Part shown: positions 63,907-64,000 of the stretch, piece by piece
Layout of the letters: the number at the start of each line of letters is the position of its first letter
Numbering within the stretch: position 1 is the first letter of the stretch
Source of the DNA: an uncultured Kocuria sp.
GTDB lineage: Bacteria > Actinomycetota > Actinomycetes > Actinomycetales > Micrococcaceae
Direction: 5' to 3'
Length of the DNA stretch: 64,000 nucleotides
Assembly: GCF_947500125.1 (NCBI RefSeq)
Contig: NZ_CANMRA010000017.1
Location: 1-64,000, forward strand
Made by a program: the position numbers and the translations under genes
Notes under the pieces: generated by a model
What the model was told of the DNA's origin: nothing
Database searches by the model: none
The model's input: the letters and a program-made list of their open reading frames with translations, nothing else

Positions 63907-64000
63907 ATGGCTTCCGTAACCACCGCGCCCCGCGTGGACATAGCAGACCGCCCCTGCCGCGAGAAGTCTCCGGCGGGCCGCCTGGACGAAGCCCGGCGGA
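63907..64000 (+). CDS. Partial gene, target of the MerR promoter, cut by window end
   Basis: ATG 63907 is 6 bp past the -10 TACGGT, so the mRNA is probably leaderless. Only 31 codons are visible (starting MASVTTAPRVDIADRPC), hydrophilic with one Cys. That is not enough to name a family. By position it should be a metal or thiol-stress resistance gene (efflux pump, reductase or similar). Confidence 0.6.
   Translation, partial: MASVTTAPRVDIADRPCREKSPAGRLDEARR

Overview
High-GC DNA (roughly 70 percent or more by eye) with dense GTG starts, ATGA and GTGA gene overlaps, SigK/RskA, DUF4193, MSMEG_4193/SCO1664-type genes and many leaderless-looking starts. This points to an actinobacterium, probably Micrococcaceae and plausibly Kocuria-like; the genus is inference. 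No rRNA, tRNA, CRISPR array, insertion sequence or phage gene was recognised.

Layout. 1-4.5 kb: a hexanucleotide satellite, a coupled anti-sigma/ECF sigma pair (rskA-sigK), a divergent exported CHRD protein with a class F-like sortase, and an alpha/beta hydrolase behind two TetR-type palindromes. 4.5-12.4 kb: a small MT0933-like protein, a BBE-type flavin oxidase, and a gluconate/idonate operon (permease, gluconate 5-dehydrogenase-like SDR, idonate 5-dehydrogenase-like MDR, FGGY kinase) under a divergent FCD-type GntR regulator. 12.4-24.4 kb: a deaminase, a second MT0933-like protein, a class II-type UvrA, ApbE with a decayed FMN-binding gene in front of it, small secreted and membrane proteins, a DUF2071 protein, a beta-lactamase-like lipoprotein, an ABC-F protein with a four-codon upstream ORF, and two tandem AraC paralogues.

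24.5-33.5 kb reads as a shikimate/quinate-type catabolic locus. On the minus strand are a tripartite tricarboxylate transporter (TctC, TctB, TctA), LysR, a TIM-barrel protein resembling 3-dehydroshikimate dehydratase, a flavoprotein, and two micro-ORFs interleaved by ATGA overlaps. On the plus strand are an IclR regulator and a shikimate dehydrogenase. 33.5-42.7 kb is mostly conserved actinobacterial genes: SCO1664 and a histidine phosphatase, an AAA ATPase with a VWA partner, DUF808, ornithine cyclodeaminase, and an amidotransferase-like protein that has lost its nucleophile.

42.8-57.3 kb is an aromatic-acid catabolic island. It holds a benzoylformate decarboxylase, an MHS transporter, a MobA-type flavin hydroxylase, an IclR regulator, and a homoprotocatechuate meta-cleavage operon (HpaI, HpaH, HpaD, HpaE, a GntR regulator, and a FAH-RraA fusion). 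The operon is interrupted by a poly-G stretch that may be an assembly artefact. 57.3-61.3 kb holds a possible unassigned catabolic module (DUF3237, LysR, MBL-fold hydrolase, MHS transporter). The window ends with a DUF202-like relic, an acyltransferase, and a MerR regulator facing a MerR-type promoter for a gene cut by the window edge.

How it fits together: the centre and right of the window are built for importing and degrading small carboxylic and aromatic acids, each module with its own local regulator. The most unusual signals are (i) leaderless starts, including two predicted leaderless micro-ORFs overlapping downstream start codons, (ii) enzyme-family members missing key residues (sortase Arg, amidotransferase Cys, FMN-binding Thr), and (iii) paired palindromic operators that can be matched to local regulators. 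All functional calls come from reading the sequence by eye without database searches.
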